A stretch of DNA of 64,000 bases from Botryotinia globosa (lineage: Eukaryota > Ascomycota > Leotiomycetes > Helotiales > Sclerotiniaceae): positions 558,001 to 622,000 of the forward strand of contig RCSZ01000018.1 of the NCBI GenBank assembly GCA_014898425.1. The letters run 5' to 3'. The notes under the pieces were generated by a model that was given only the letters and a program-made list of their open reading frames with translations, searched no databases and was not told where the DNA came from. A program made the position numbers and the translations under genes. Shown in pieces: positions 49,396 to 64,000 of the stretch (within the stretch, counting starts at the first letter, position 1; the number at the start of each line of letters is the position of its first letter).

Positions 49396-51008
49396 ATGGC
49401 CTATTTACTCATCGAATTGCTTTTATTGTTCTCAGTCATTTTCTGCTATCAGCTCTACACAAGATGGAAACTCAGAAAGAACACACCTGCAGAATGTCAA
49501 CAGGCTCCAAGTTTACCCGCAATCGATCCTTTTCTTGGTTTGGATCTGTTCAAGAAATCTCTCGAGATACGAAAACAGCATACCATCTTAGAAACCCACG
49601 CAAAGCAACATGATACTTACGGCAAGACATTCCAAGCTTTACGTCTCGGGAGAACCACGATCCATACAGCCCATCCAGACAATCTAAAAGCAATTTATGG
49701 AACGAACTGGAAAGATTGGGGTACAGGTAGAGCTGATGCCATGGAGCCTTTTTGCGGAAGAGGATTTGTCACTAGAGATGGCGAAGAATGGAGAGTTCAT
49801 CGAAGTCTGTTTGCTTCAAGCTTGACAGAAGCCAATACTGTAAATCTGAAAGTCCTCGGCGAAGCTTACGAACATTACACACAAGATTTGCCGCCAAATG
49901 GACAGACTGTTGATTTGGCGCCAACCTTCAATATGTTGGTGAGTTGCAGCCCAAAGAAAAGTGTATAATGTCTAATTGACCATAGTTCCTGGATCTATCA
50001 CTCCAATTTCTGTTCGGTAAGCGCATAGCAGAATTATACTCAGGGGACTCGCCGGTGGACATGGACACCTTCGAAAAAGCATTTGATACTGCACAAAATT
50101 GGATGGGTATACGATTAGCATTTGGAAAGTTTGGACGCAGTGTGTCTCTCCTCAGCAATAAGTGGAAAGATTCATGCAGAATAGTGCATTCATTCGTGGA
50201 CCATCATATTTTCAAAGCACTAGACAAAGTGCACAGCTTAAAGTCAGAAGACCATGCTTCAAGTCTTCTCGATAATTTAGTGCTACGGGGAAAGAACTTG
50301 GTCGAAATTCGCTCGCAAATTATTCAAGGTATGCTGGTAACCCAGGATACAACGGGCATAGTTTTGAGCAATACGATATTCCTGCTTTCGAGATCTCCAG
50401 AAATCTGGGCACGCCTACGCACGGAAATTTCTGCTCTAGGTCCAATTCAAGATTGGAGCCCAACAGACTTGAAGAATTCAATACTTCTTCATAATTGTAT
50501 AAAGGAATGTAAGCTTGCTTTATCTATGAGTTTCAAGGTTTTATTAAAAGAGAACTAACAATAGATAGCTTTACGCATCTATCCTCTATTCCACGCAAAC
50601 AGCCGTATAGCTCTTGTCGACACAGCACTTCCAACCGGCGGGGGTTCTGATGGTACAGCACCAATATTCATCCCAGCAGGCAGAAAAGTCAGCACAAACT
50701 TTTACACAGTCCACCGAGAAAAATCGGTGTTTGGGGATGACATTGAGATATTCAATCCCGACCGATGGAATCATATCTCTCCAAGTAGTTGGGCATTTAT
50801 GCCATTCAGCCACGGTCCGCGTAGCTGTGCTGGTCGACACAAAGCTCTGGGAGAGGCCTCGTACATTATTGCCAGAATGGCAGCTCAGTTTCAACGAATA
50901 GAAAGTCGTGATGATAGGCCATGGACCGAAGACGTGAAGCTGGTGGTGAAAAATGGTAATGGTTGCCACGTAGCGCTTTTTTCTGCTCATGGAGTAGCTT
51001 CGTCCTAG
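49396..51008 (+). CDS. Cytochrome P450 (CYP52-like class)
   Basis: Three exons (about 49396-49938, 49986-50510 and 50571-51008) give about 505 residues. The N-terminus is a membrane anchor (MAYLLIELLLLFSVIFCYQLY) followed by KNTPAECQQAPSLP. Visible signatures are the C-helix WRVHRSLF, the ExxR motif rebuilt across the last intron (KESLRIYP), the PERF-type FNPDRWNHI and the heme loop FMPFSHGPRSCAGR with its ligand cysteine. The I-helix reads MLVTQDTTGI: the acid-alcohol DT pair is present but the usual AG before it is VT, an unusual change. The enzyme would oxidise a substrate at the endoplasmic reticulum; CYP52-type members known elsewhere hydroxylate aliphatic chains. Lying beside UstYa genes and the peptide, it may tailor the same product (inference). 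No lesion is seen. Confidence 0.88.
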
Positions 51009-52664
51009 TTTACTGTGCCTCTTTCGATACGATTCGATTCCTGAATACAAATTGATGATAAGACCTTTTGATAATGCTTTGTTGTTCATGTGACCAACAT
51101 AAATGGAGTTTGCAACAGAAGGAATGAGACTTCCTGCAAGTGGTTTTGAATTGGTATCCAGATCAATTGGTGGCAAGATACAATCATCCAACTGTTAGAT
51201 GTGAGAAATATGCTCTTGTGTTTTGAAAGCGAATGAGGTATGAGGTGAAGCTGTTCCGAGAGTCGATCTGACGAGTGTGCTTGCGATATTGCAAACACCA
51301 CCAACTGTTGGAGTTGAGCGGGGGCATTAAAAGACAGCAATCGTTTGAGAATTCAAAATAAAAATGATGGGATATATTTTGGCCGAGTTATGAATAAAGC
51401 TATCTTCTGATGCCAAGCACATTTCCTCTTACCGTCAAGTTACTTCCAAAAAGTTTCCAGTTAAATGACAATTCCGGGCAAAACATATCGTCACGCCCAG
51501 GTACCAAACCCTCGGAAGATTAACACGCTATGCAATGAGCTTGATATTCCTATGAGCTCGAATTCGTCGATGATAAGATCGCGAGGAATCTGCATTTTAG
51601 ACATCAATCCAGTTGGCCGCAAAATACAACCATCATGCTCACTCAAGAGCTTCTGCTGAAATAAAAATCGCAGAGTACAAGAAACAATCAAACAAAACAA
51701 TCTTCAATCGTGAATAATACTCTGACCATCACAACTAACTAACCCCCCCTCCAACCATCAAATAGTTCGTCTAATCCAACCACGAGAAAGCCATCCCATC
51801 CAATACCCTCGATCGCCCCATCCACAAATCAAACACCTAACAAGCATTCCGAAACCCCTTAGCAGATTAAGAAGTCTCCATAGCAATAAACCCACATATG
51901 CAGCTCTCATATCGATACTTGATACTAGCCATGAGTGTAGCAGGAGCGGGCTAAGCATTATCTGCAAAGAGAGCATCTCCGGACCCTCGCATTGATGCGA
52001 TGATAGTGTTCAAAGTTTCGCTATCCATGAATACCTAAATGATAAAAAGACTAACTGACTGATAAAAAAATGAGAACTTTATCTATGGCGATGAAGAGAA
52101 AGCATACAAATCATATCCATCGAAACGACAGGAAACGAAACGAAAAGGAAAAACCTCAAGAAACACATAGAGACTGAGTCACAAGTTCCCGAGCTTCAAT
52201 CACCACTACGTTCCCTAACTAGGTACTACACCCACCAGCAGTAAGATTGAGATCGCACCACCTCTTCACTCACATTTCCCTACATCTCTACTTCCTAACA
52301 ATCGAGTAAACACATTGGATCAACCTACGCTTTCCATCCCCGCTCCCTCCACAACCTCGCTTCTCCGCGGCACCAAACCCACCAACCAAGCATATCACGT
52401 GAGCCACCTCACCAGCGTGGCAAAACTATTTGAAAGACACACTGGGGATTTGTTGCATATCGTCGTCAAATCAACACATGTCACACACGCATTAGCGCTT
52501 ACGTACAAGCTATTTGGTATTGGTTCGGATAAAGATGGTGGTTATCTGCTCTGCTTTGTGGGTGTGAAGGTACATGGATGTTTTTCGATAAATTGGGAGT
52601 TTGAATGTCTAGGTCGATGGAAAGTGAGAAATAGAACCAATACAGGCCGATCGCGTCCAAGAGA
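51009..52664. other. Spacer between P450 and MFS gene, nothing seen
   Basis: Frames here are short. The C-rich top strand at about 52200-52400 is the downstream flank of the minus-strand transporter. No gene supported. Confidence 0.5.
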
Positions 52665-54525
52665 CTATAATCTATATCTGAATCCTCGAGTTTGGAAATC
52701 TGTGAGATCTCCGCCCATGGCCATTTCTCCTTCGGTTCCCTCACCCGCGCCCGCACCCTCGGACTCCAAACCCCATTCCTCTCTGTCCCTCCTTGCGTTA
52801 ACCACCTTTAGATACCCCCTCAGTCCTATCGCCATTGCTGCAGACAGAAAGTAGCATCCCAAACAAACCGCAAAACCTCTCCCAAACCCCATATCTCTCT
52901 CTTGACCACCAAAAATATGCGGACCCAACATGTTCCCCACACAATACGCCACAAACATACAAGCACTCATTGTCATTTTCTTCGTCATTCCTCTTGTATT
53001 GGCTCCTATAAGACTCATTGTTAAAGGAATAGTCGCATGAGAAAAGCCAATCAGGTAGAAACCTGTTAGTTTTAACGAATTGAGAGGAGCCCAGTTCATG
53101 AGGATGGCGCCGATAATAGGGGGTAAAAGAAGAGTAGAGAGCAGGAGAGTCGTGGTGTTGCGATAGCGGGACGCGAGATATCCGGACAGCACAATTGTGA
53201 GAAAAGATATAAGAGAAGATGGGAGGGAGATGAGAGTTGATTGAAGACCAGTGAATCCGAAGCTTGTTATTAGGATGTTTGCGAAACTGGTTGTTCCTCC
53301 ATTCGGAATCTGGGCTCGGTTAGTTCTATTTACGGAAATGTAAGACTGTTGATATACCATGGTAAAAAGGGAGATGAAAACGCAAAACCAAGTTTTCGGA
53401 TCAAGTAGACACTCGATAGCTTGTTCACCTTTCCATTCATTCTTGATAGACATAGTAATTCCAGTCCCCGCCACACGAACTCTCTCCTCTGCACATTTCT
53501 TCTCTTCCGCGGTGAGAAATTTGGCTCTGGAGATAGTATCTGGTAAAAAAATCAGGACAACAAAGCCCCATAAAGCAGTCGCTGATCCGAATATCTTGCG
53601 ATCTGTTAAGGATGACTCTCAAAGGCTTGGTTCGGACCACACTTACAATATATAACAACTTCCAAGGTTTCAATGAAGAATGAATCTGTCCGATCCCAAA
53701 AGAGAGCAAACTAGCCACGGCACCCCCAAAAGAATTCCCCGCGTACCTAGAACAACATCAGCCACCTCAATATGGAAATATACCCAGCTTATCCACAGAT
53801 TACTTACCACAGCCCCATACGACTAGGCATCTCATCCCTCGTATACCACATACTCGTAACATACAAAAATGCCGGACTAATGCTTGATTCTACCATTCCT
53901 GTGAACAACCTAGCTACCATCAGTCCCTCGTATGAGGTACAGGAAGCCGTACTCGCAACAATGATTCCCCAGATCACAATATCCGCTGCAATATATTTTG
54001 CTACGGGGAGGGTTTGGATCAGATAAACGCCAGGATACTCCCATAAAAGATAACCGAAATAGAAGACACTCGAGATGGAACTAAACTGGCCCTCCACTAG
54101 ATGCTTGGTGGGTGTTAGTATAGTCAGAATTCCTTGTAGAGCAGAGAATCCCAAATCTCCCTATTCACGAACGAAATATACATACCGTATCTCCAACCAA
54201 CCCAAACACAGCGGCAGTGCTCAAGATACTCTTATCGATGTAATTAAAATTAAACGTTATAAACATCAAAGGCATGAGTCTTAAATCTATTTTTCTGACC
54301 AGCCTCTTTGCGAAAGCTGTGTTCTCAGGAAAGGCAGCGGCTGAAGTCGGTGAAGCTGTGATTGTGTCATCATTAGATTTGGTGGGATTGAGGTCAGCGG
54401 AGACCTCATCTGAGCTATTGAGAGATTAGTGATGAGTTTGATGATATAAGGGACCAATGTTGCGGTTGAAAGAATGAGAAATCGTAATACAGTAATGGTG
54501 TATCTTCCGTCGACATCTTCACCAT
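52665..54525 (-). CDS. MFS transporter, allantoate permease (DAL5-like, anion:cation symporter) family
   Basis: The protein joins from a small first exon (ATG at 54525 or 54516, STEDTPLL) through a short intron to SDEVSADLNPTKSNDD, then KRLVRKIDLRLMPLMFITF and NYIDKS, the typical first helix of this family. Later exons give GDLGFSALQG, SSVFYFGYLLWEYPGVYL, LMVARLFTGMVESSISPAF and YAGNSFGGAVASLLSFGIG, then the C-terminal half with ISVNRTNRAQIPNGGTTSFANIL, FYLIGFSHATIPLTMSLIG and KMTMSACMFVAYCVGNMLGPHIF. That is the full 12-helix layout of about 510 residues. Relatives import organic anions, vitamins or ureides at the plasma membrane; the substrate is unknown. The gene lies downstream of the Zn2Cys6 regulator on the same strand. 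Confidence 0.87.
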
Positions 54526-55112
54526 CCTTTATTATTCTCTTTCTTTTGATATCGAGAAATCCAGCGAGGAGTCCAGCCCGCCACGATCAATTTCGAAAAA
54601 GAACAAAACGCATCAAGAAAATGAAGAAATCCCGTCATAAACAACCGTCTAAATGGAGTCTACAGTAGTGTAGTAGTATATTGGGAGGAAAGCTTTCTGA
54701 ATCATAATTTTGATCCTTGTGACAATCGATGTCACGAGCATGATAACGATAGTCGGAGGATCTGTGGGCCATTACAGGGGTTCACCAACACCAAGCTGAG
54801 ATATAAAGATGAAGAGGGCACCTCAAGACGTTTTGTGTATCTTTCAGAGACATTTATGAATATATTGAGATAATACTGAGGATTCTTTGGATCATTCTGG
54901 TAGATCAATGATGGTTTTTATATACCTATACAAGGTAACTCTGACAACAAACGCCCTAGCGCTTCTGTTATTTCGCAGGACGTGACTTCGAACTTCTAAT
55001 CAACTCCTGCTCATCATATCGCAAAAGGCAACGTAGAATCGTAAATACATCAGTTAACACTGCGTGGTACAACCCATCAAAAGATTGCGGATGTAACAAT
55101 CCACAACCCCTC
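54526..55112. other. Short intergenic spacer
   Basis: The MFS promoter and the regulator 3-prime end lie here; no gene or repeat is seen. Confidence 0.5.
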
Positions 55113-57490
55113 CTAATCTTTTTTCCCTGTCCCAAACTCCTGATGAAGAAATACATCAATTTCCCCAATCATCCTCAGACTCTGTTCAATACTGGGAGAT
55201 CTGTTTTCCCCTGGTATCTGAACCCACCTTTTGATTAATGTTTGAAGATGTGATCCAATGTTTGTGACGTCTTGGCCGAGAAGATTACGGAGATATGGAA
55301 GACGGGAAGCGGCGAGGAGTACAAGCATTGCGCCTGTCATTCTGGATGGACATTAGTAATGTGAGTAAATGTGTGATGGTATGAGAAATAGGATGGATGG
55401 GATGTGATTCGTTATATAGAAAAGAAGGGGGAGAAATACGATAAAGAACAAATCCAAGTATCCATCATGACCGTATGTGCAAATCCTCGTAAATTAATTA
55501 TGTGAAGTAAACAGGCATCTAAACAATTTCGACACTTTTCCAGTACATTTTGTGCGACGTGTGTGTCTCGAGAATGATTTGTAAGAACCCAAGTCAAGTA
55601 AGGTCGATAAATAACACTTCTACATGTTAAATATCTCTGTCTCAGAAATCCTGCGTGCTGACCTTGAGCAGGTTGTGTATCGACGACAAATTGTAAGGCT
55701 GGGGGTAAAAAATCTCGCCATTCTTCGAGTTGATGGTCTAATTCTTCTACAATGAAAGGGAACCGGGCGTCGTCAAGGCTTGCTCCGGTTTCCTTGGCAT
55801 AGAGAAGGTTGTGAACGCGATTCAAAAGTCGACGCATTGAAATACATGCTAGAAAATAGAGTGATGAATGTTCTTCATCTACTTGTGAGTCGTGTGTATC
55901 GTAACTACCTGGAAGAGGTATAGTCGATTCGATTGATGCGAGACCAGACTCGGGAAGACCAGATAACTCCGCAAGATAATCGCTTGTATGTGTTAACTCG
56001 AAACAAACTCGAACCACCATCTTAGACTTACCTCTCAAGAATATAGCATGACCAGAAGATGCGCCTCAAACATTCGACATCTTCGGCCGATTCTCCAGGT
56101 GAGTGGTAAGATAAGAGCAGTCGACATTTTGCAGCGGTTGCATTAATGTATTCCCATGCTTGAAGTGGTCGCTGAGAAAATGCAAAGTATACCCTGAATT
56201 TCACAGTTAAAATTGTTCACGTCCGAAGAGACGGATACTTACGCAGTGTAGAAAAGACATTGAACAGCAGTTGAACTCATTTCAGTATGAGGAATGTACA
56301 GTCTCTTCAGAACTTCATCGAAACAGATATCTGCCATTAGTTTTCGCCCCTTGTAGTACTCATGCTCGTCCGATGTTAGATCCCTTGGAACAGCAACATT
56401 CATAATTGATTGACTTGCGCACCCCAGTGACATGATCAATAGAGCCAATACAGATAAAGTTGTAGGTTGCTCCAATTTTCGTAACAGAACACAACCTCGG
56501 AGTTGATTTCTTTTGTTTTTTGACATCACAGGATACCAAAAATTTATATTTGCTTGAAATGACACCATGATGTGATCCAGCTCCGGACTTCCCACATATG
56601 GATGCATAGTAGACGATCTGCTAGCAATTGGCATAATCGCCTGTTCCAAATCAAAGATGGAGGTGTAATTTTGTCTGATGGAAGGAAACACATCGAATAG
56701 CTGCCATGACAGAATAGACTCGGTAGCAGAAGTATGAAAAGAAGATAAAATGGCATTGTGAACACTTTGTTCATCATGAAAAGATAGATGACGAGGTCTA
56801 GTTATCTGTTGTGGTACTGGCGATGAAATGGTTGCACCTCCTGAGTATGCCGTTTGAGGTGAGCCTGAATTGTGATCATTGGCGGCATGGTGATTCATAA
56901 AAGCAGGCGAAGCAGCCTAGAGACGAATAAGCAATGGGATTTCGCTTGCACTGACATAGCGAAGAATCATGTACCATCATTGCATTCATATCCTGTAGAT
57001 ATCTTTCAATACGGAGGACGCCCTCCAAAATCGAGTCATTCTTGCCTCGACTAGAATTTGATCGTGTTACATAAGGTATAACTCAAGATTGAAGTGGAGA
57101 CTTACGGATTGACATCAATTCCATATGAACAATCCTGATCCGTCGCTATGCATGTAGCACATGGATTGTGCCCATCACATCTACAATACTACTATTCAGT
57201 ATATGAGACTCCCTTGAACGAATAATAGTCACCTGATTTTCCTCAATCGGCAAACATCGCACTGTATGACTGGTCAACAACTTCTCACATGAATACTGAC
57301 CGAGGTTCTTACTGCATGAGCTGCCCGTCTTCTTGTCCGTGGGGCAGGATCTACGGCCGACATCACAACGCTCGCAGGGAATACTAGATGCTCTCAACTT
57401 TCGATAAAGATGTTCGGGGCATTCGGGATAAGACTTTTGGGATTTCAATTACAAGATATGAAAACGATTGCTTGGTGAACTCGTATCCAT
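55113..57490 (-). CDS. Zn2Cys6 fungal transcription factor with fungal-specific middle domain; N-terminus unclear
   Basis: The zinc cluster is split by an intron: CDVCRLRKIRC joins DGHNPCATCIATDQDC, giving the spacing CX2CX6CX5CX2CX6C. Later exons give RGKNDSILEGVLRIERYLQDM, AASPAFMNHHAAND, the homology region with MHPYVGSPELDHIM and FWYPVMSKNKRNQLRGCVLL, then VYFAFSQRPLQAWEYINATA, FWSCYILE, ESDYLAELSGLPESG and MTGAMLVLLAASRLPYL. That is the usual layout of about 600-residue nuclear regulators. The first ATG that fits (57490) runs into an in-frame TAA after 13 codons (57449-57451). Beyond it the same frame continues through a second cysteine-rich patch (CERCDVGRRSC) and splices in phase to the zinc cluster. 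Either a nonsense change or an unseen first exon explains this. The rest has no lesion. Confidence 0.78.
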
Positions 57491-57793
57491 TTTTTTAATG
57501 ATTGGCACGGATGTCTCTCCCTCTTGATGAAGAATGGCTCTAATGGTTAATCGTTGTAAAAAGCCTTTGTGATTATATGGAGTGTGGGAAAATGAATATG
57601 CGATTTGGATTAAAATTTGGGGTCATGTGGGGTGGTAAATGGTGGGTTAGCGGTTGTACATGCATGCATCAGGCATCAGATATCAGAGACGGGCAGGATA
57701 ATTTGTCCCTGTAATCTTGAGAGTGGAAATCGAACAGAAGTATACGGGGTAGACATTTTACAACTTCGGATATGATGATATTCATCATATGCG

Positions 57794-59168
57794 CTACGTG
57801 CTGGCGTGGATTTCAATATCAGAAATTAGATCATAATTCATATTGTCTGTATATCTGGCTCCAGCAATGGCTCCAATGAAGCAGATAGGAGAGTATATGC
57901 CGTTCATCAAAAGCTGTCTTTCTTCAGATACAATTCCAGCATTGAGTAACATCTCAGGTAAGTAGTAACTGGTAACCGAGTTCCCGCTCAATTGACCAAA
58001 GCATGCCATTCCGAGTACGCAAATAAGACGGCGGCGAGCAGAGTGAGTTTTCACAAGCTCAGAATAATCCCACCATCTTTTGTCAGAATCATTAAGGCCA
58101 ATTTGCTGTTGCATCTCTTTGAGTTGTAAAGTCACCATTGGGTGATCGATTGAACCTTCTCCATGATACCTTGCCAAGACCATAACAGCCTCATCTGCAT
58201 TGTCTTGTGCCATCAACCAGCGAGGAGATTCGGGTAACCACCAAACGCCAATCGCGACGAAGCCAGAGGAAATCAACTGGCACCAAATTGGTATTCTCCA
58301 ACTAGCATCGCCATCTATTGTCCTACAACCATAAACAACCCAAGATGCAACAATTGATCCGATGTACCTGATTATTGATCAGCGGTTGCTAATTTTCAAG
58401 GAATGACAACATAACGTACCAGGTAGTATTGTACAATCCAGTAAGAGTTCCTCTCCAAGCAGGATGCTAAACTAGTCAGTTACTGCTATAATCCTTTCAT
58501 GATTGAACTTACAGCCATCTCGCTCACATAGCAAGGAGCACTGACGCAGCAAAAGCTGACTCCAAACCCAAGAATAAAACGGCCAGCTAAAAACATGCCA
58601 TGATTTGTTGAAGGCGCTTGAACACATGTACCAATGATGACCAAGACTGCACCAGTAAACATGCCCATCCGCCTTCCAAAATGATCGTTGACAGGACCAG
58701 TGAAGAAGACTGCAGGAATTGAGCCTATGTTGTACATGGCAAAAACAAGGCCAGTCGAAGACCCCGCAGCGCTCCTTTAGGCCAGTTAGTATGATGATAC
58801 CCTATGTTGACGATGCAAGATTTCGAGAAAACAGATGAATGATTCTAAGAAGCCAGACTGTACATGATTATCTGTAGCTGGATTGATCCCAGTGAAATGG
58901 AGTGAAGCGAATAGATAATTACTTGCATGTGGAAGTAGGTTTGGTAAGTCTTCATAGCATTAAGACCACCCATTAAAGAACCATCAAATCCATTCAAACA
59001 TCCGCATAGATATGCGACCATCAAGCAACCATAGAGACGAAACATGCTCAAGGTGAATGGACGGGGCTTCGTTTCGTCAACATCGTGAGCAAGTTGAACT
59101 GCCTCACCAACTATACCCTCAGATTTTGTTTCGTGCAGTTCAACATCCTGCAAGTGTTTTTCGGCCAT
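57794..59168 (-). pseudogene. C-terminally truncated MFS sugar transporter (lactose-permease-like)
   Basis: The N-terminal two thirds of a sugar porter are clear: MFRLYGCLMVAYLCGCLNGFDG with SLMGGLNAM, the family motif DHFGRRMG, LAGRFILGFGVSF, HPAWRGTLTGLYNTTWYIG, LPESPRWLM and FGQLSGNSVTSYYLPEML. At about 57840 the text turns from GARYTDN into an unrelated short tail (MNYDLISDIEIHAST) and stops, just where relatives continue with a GRR loop and four more helices; about 170 residues are missing. The junction between exon 1 (ending YFHMQ) and SAAGSSTGLVFAMYNIG also does not resolve in phase with the visible GT and AG. Both points suggest a broken gene. It is divergent from the beta-galactosidase, the arrangement of a lactose uptake pair. 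Confidence 0.75.
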
Positions 59169-60048
59169 TGCTATTGAGAACCAGTAGGCAATGTCAAGAA
59201 TTCAAGGGATAGATAGTGTTTAACAAGAACGACAGATGACAGTAGAGTTCATCTCTTCCTCCTTTCACCAGCAGCGCGAGGGCGAATATATAGTCCCCAA
59301 GTCTGTCATCTTTCTCTATGAAGTCTACCATCATTGGCCTCATTTGCCTGCTTTCCCGTCGTATCTTACCTGATCTCTCATCCCATCGAATCGTGAATGT
59401 AGTCCATTTTTGGCCTACGTCCCGACGTTGTCAACCACATGAAGCTTGAAGCTCTGGAAGATACCCCAGATTGATAACATGGAGAAACAGGGGAACTTTG
59501 CGGCGAGTAATCAAAGAACCAATAGTGGTTGAACTTGAATCAAGATTTCGTGTGGAGAAGAGGTAAGCTAGAATTCGCGGTGAGAGTGGGTTGGTGCGCC
59601 AAATTCAATTATTGGTATGTATGTATGTATGGTCTCGTGACAGGGATTTCGGCTCCGCGTTCCCCGAATTAAATATTTCCCCAAACACTTCGCTCAATCT
59701 ACCCCTCATCGCCCTCATCGCCCTCATCGCCCTCATTTCATCCAACCAAAATCACGAAGCCCAATAAAGGTGATCTTTCGGAACATGTATCCCCGAGGTC
59801 GACATCTGTCACCTGTCAATCTACGCATTTCTGTGCTCTCTATGTGATGAGGGGTTCCCTGGCACGCACGCTCAAGAGTGGTGCACTCGATGCCAACTCT
59901 GGGCGAAGATGGACACTGAGTCACGAAAGCCTTGATGTCAATGCCAATGTAGTATAATACATGCCACAGACAGACCAATTCTTTCTTTCTCACACATAGT
60001 CATCCAGTTCTCAAGGCTTTTTGCATTTCTCACACCTACGATACCACC
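59169..60048. promoter_or_regulatory. Divergent promoter region of transporter and beta-galactosidase
   Basis: The two start codons face away across 880 bases, a layout that often carries shared regulation. The region has a CCCTCATCG tandem repeat at 59703-59729 and a short GTAT repeat near 59615. I cannot identify a specific regulator site. Confidence 0.45.
59703..59729. repeat. Three tandem copies of CCCTCATCG
   Basis: Three exact nine-base units are followed by a partial fourth (CCCTCAT). It lies about 320 bases before the beta-galactosidase start. Confidence 0.9.
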
Positions 60049-63337
<3,289 letters not shown>

Positions 63338-64000
63338 GCATTTATGATACGGAAATTATATGGATGTAAAAATTTGGATACCAGATAGACAATCACAAAT
63401 GCTAGATCGGTTTACCATTTATGTTGTTCCCACAGCTGGGTCTTAAGCAGCTATACTACCTCTTTTTTTCTTCTTAACTTTTCTGCTTGTTCTGTCAGCT
63501 TCAATTACCTATACACATTCTTGAACAACCAAAATTCTTTTATAAGCAGCCAATACTAGACTGTTAGTTTTCATATCTCGAAGTGCTACTGTTTCATGAA
63601 TTGCATCAATCTGGTCCTTGCGATTCCCATTCTTACGGTATCTATTCAATCGAGCCTGTCAAGAAATTGGACTTGAATATGGCATTCACAAGGTGAATTC
63701 GCGGGTTACTAATATCAAAGGCTTGATCGGATTTGGTTGATTAATCTAACAGAAAGAATCATAGGCTATCTCGAGGCTATCTATGGTAGACAAAGAGATC
63801 AAAACTTCGTGTCTCTTCGAAAATCAAAGGAATGGCGATTTATTAGGCCATATATGTGTTTTTCTTTGTTCGTAATTTCGGTGATTAATATCCCTCTATG
63901 TATCACTGTGAAGTTTCAATATGTGGATATAGTAGCTGTATCCTTCGAGGTGAACTTGCTGCATCATTCCAAAATATAGTGCCAGTTTCTCATTCTCAAG
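63338..64000. other. Downstream flank, nothing seen
   Basis: Short frames only; no gene, repeat or RNA recognised up to the window end. Confidence 0.5.

Overview
This window reads as nuclear DNA of a filamentous ascomycete. The genes are broken by short introns (about 45-180 bases, GT..AG with one GC..AG case), untranslated spacers are AT-rich and long, and the families are typical of Pezizomycotina: a SAT-type non-reducing polyketide synthase, UstYa-like proteins, a Zn2Cys6 regulator and PTH11/rhodopsin-like membrane proteins. A leotiomycete (Sclerotiniaceae-like) host is my guess from general appearance only. I recognise no rRNA gene, intact tRNA, intact transposon or CRISPR array.

Left part (1-23 kb). 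After a 3.8 kb gene-free stretch come a zinc-type alcohol/formaldehyde dehydrogenase (3792-5122, -), a small antibiotic-biosynthesis-monooxygenase-fold protein (6305-6782, +) and an FAD-dependent aromatic hydroxylase (6949-8598, -), together a plausible aromatic oxidation set. A gene-poor stretch leads to two amino-acid permeases of different subfamilies (13429-15194 and 18004-19791, both -), separated by a spacer with a 13-unit GGCAAT tandem repeat.

Middle (23-44 kb). An apparently intact non-reducing polyketide synthase of about 2,540 residues (23051-31039, -) has SAT-KS-AT-PT-ACP-CMeT followed by an alpha/beta-hydrolase release domain, the layout of methylated orsellinate synthases. Nearby are a rhodopsin-like pseudogene with three in-frame stops (31925-33185), an O-methyltransferase broken by one TGA (35618-37070), a conserved protein of unknown function, an APH-like phosphotransferase and an intact rhodopsin-like membrane protein (42312-43624).

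Right part (45-51 kb). This is the most interesting block: two UstYa-family (DUF3328) proteins (45359-46384, +; 46893-47786, -), an unrecognised 189-residue frame, a 77-residue secreted peptide (48575-48862, +) and a cytochrome P450 (49396-51008, +). UstYa oxidases cyclise ribosomal peptides in fungal dikaritin pathways, so this looks like a compact, possibly undescribed RiPP cluster with a single-copy, non-repeated precursor.

Far right (52-64 kb). An allantoate-type MFS transporter, a Zn2Cys6 regulator with an unclear N-terminus, a C-terminally truncated sugar transporter and a divergent cytosolic GH2 beta-galactosidase. The last three resemble a lactose/galactoside utilisation locus whose permease has been broken.

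Several genes carry single or few lesions (O-methyltransferase, rhodopsin-like gene, sugar transporter, possibly the regulator) beside intact neighbours, which suggests an accessory region under relaxed selection.
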